From: Candidatus Bathyarchaeota archaeon
GTDB taxonomy: Archaea > Thermoproteota > Bathyarchaeia > 40CM-2-53-6
NCBI GenBank assembly: GCA_005888675.1
Contig: VBBA01000104.1
Span: forward strand, 1 to 5,470
Direction of reading: 5' to 3'
DNA: 5,470 bases
Shown here one piece after another: positions 5,082-5,470 of the stretch. Within the stretch, counting starts at the first letter, position 1. Each line of letters begins with the position of its first letter. Both the position numbers and the translations under genes were made by a program. The notes beneath the pieces are model-generated. The model was not told the DNA's origin and made no database searches. It saw only the letters and a list, made by a program, of their open reading frames with translations.

Positions 5082-5470
5082 TCAGTGTTCGGGCATCACA
5101 GCTTTTGCAAAACTTCGCATCGACTCTAGATACGTTCCTTCGGGAAACGGTGCGACAAAGTACTCACAGCCTAGTCTGACAGCTTTCTCAACCGCATCTT
5201 CATACATATTTCCGTCATACTTGGGGTTCTGCTGCGGGAGAGGTGCAATGCCTGCGAACGAGACCTTGGTCGCTCGATTATGGCGCCTCGCCTCGTCCAA
5301 AACGATCTTTTTTGCTTCCTCAGGATCGCGTTCCCCGAACGGTGATATCATGCATATGTCGCCATATTTCCCTGCCATTCTCAGCATTCTTGTTCCCGTC
5401 CCACCGAACAACAGTGGGGGATGGGGTTTCTGGACTGTCTTAGGTTCGAGGACTGCTCCTTTCGCGTGAT
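5082..5470 (-). CDS. LLM-class (luciferase-like) flavin/F420-dependent oxidoreductase, C-terminal part (5' truncated by window)
   Basis: The minus-strand frame is open to the window edge and ends at TGA (5084-5082), giving about 128 residues, roughly the last third of a protein of usual length 320-350. Visible family marks are KTVQKPHPPLLFGGTGTRML, then LRMAAKYGD-like LRMAGKYGDICM, and a C-terminal helix region ending EYFVAPFPEGTYLESMRSFAKAV. The QKPHPPLLFGG-GTR segment is where the phosphate of F420 or FMN is bound in the bacterial-luciferase-like monooxygenase/reductase superfamily. In archaea most such proteins use F420, but the cofactor-choosing N-terminal part is outside the window, so FMN is not excluded. 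The TTG at 5411 is internal and not the start. Substrate unknown. No damage is visible within the part seen. Confidence 0.88.
   Translation of the reverse strand, partial: HAKGAVLEPKTVQKPHPPLLFGGTGTRMLRMAGKYGDICMISPFGERDPEEAKKIVLDEARRHNRATKVSFAGIAPLPQQNPKYDGNMYEDAVEKAVRLGCEYFVAPFPEGTYLESMRSFAKAVMPEH

Overview
The window looks like chromosomal DNA from an archaeon, probably in the Thermoproteota/TACK range (Bathyarchaeia- or Nitrososphaeria-like), although the exact lineage cannot be fixed from 5.5 kb. The evidence is a tRNA gene interrupted at non-canonical sites with an encoded CCA end, TTAAAA-type boxes a short distance upstream of starts that lack a Shine-Dalgarno site, TTG and GTG starts, and a luciferase-like oxidoreductase of the type that often uses F420. 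Base composition looks even across the window, and no insertion sequence, phage gene or CRISPR array is visible.

Layout, left to right. (1) Positions 1-848, plus strand: the C-terminal half of a RimK-family ATP-grasp glutamate ligase, then a RimB-like retropepsin-fold protease gene, 9 bp apart. This is a write/erase pair for glutamate tailing. (2) Positions 928-1920, minus strand: a complete thiamine-monophosphate kinase (ThiL), convergent with the pair; a perfect 7-bp inverted repeat lies in the gap. (3) Positions 1983-2106, plus strand: a tRNA-Thr(CGU) gene with two extra segments, one in the D arm and one in the variable region. It is divergent from thiL, and a single palindromic TTTTAA-type element could serve both. 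(4) Positions 2200-2889, plus strand: a six-helix membrane protein with two EGxE motifs, like FTR1 iron permeases. (5) Positions 2900-3934, minus strand: an aldo/keto reductase with an intact catalytic tetrad, ending 10 bp from the permease stop. (6) Positions 4042-5057, plus strand: an unrecognised four-helix membrane protein overlapping by 4 bp a small CxxC protein. (7) Positions 5082-5470, minus strand: the C-terminal part of an LLM-class flavin/F420-type oxidoreductase that runs off the window.

Apart from the rimK-rimB pair and the overlapping pair at 4042-5057, the genes are single units in alternating directions and do not form one pathway. Themes are post-translational or cofactor glutamylation, thiamine diphosphate synthesis, metal transport and redox enzymes. 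The most unusual element is the tRNA-Thr gene. Its acceptor, anticodon and T stems pair perfectly, but about 18-19 nt interrupt the D arm and about 29 nt interrupt the variable region. Both inserts form hairpins with exon sequence, as expected for archaeal introns cut at bulge-helix-bulge sites.
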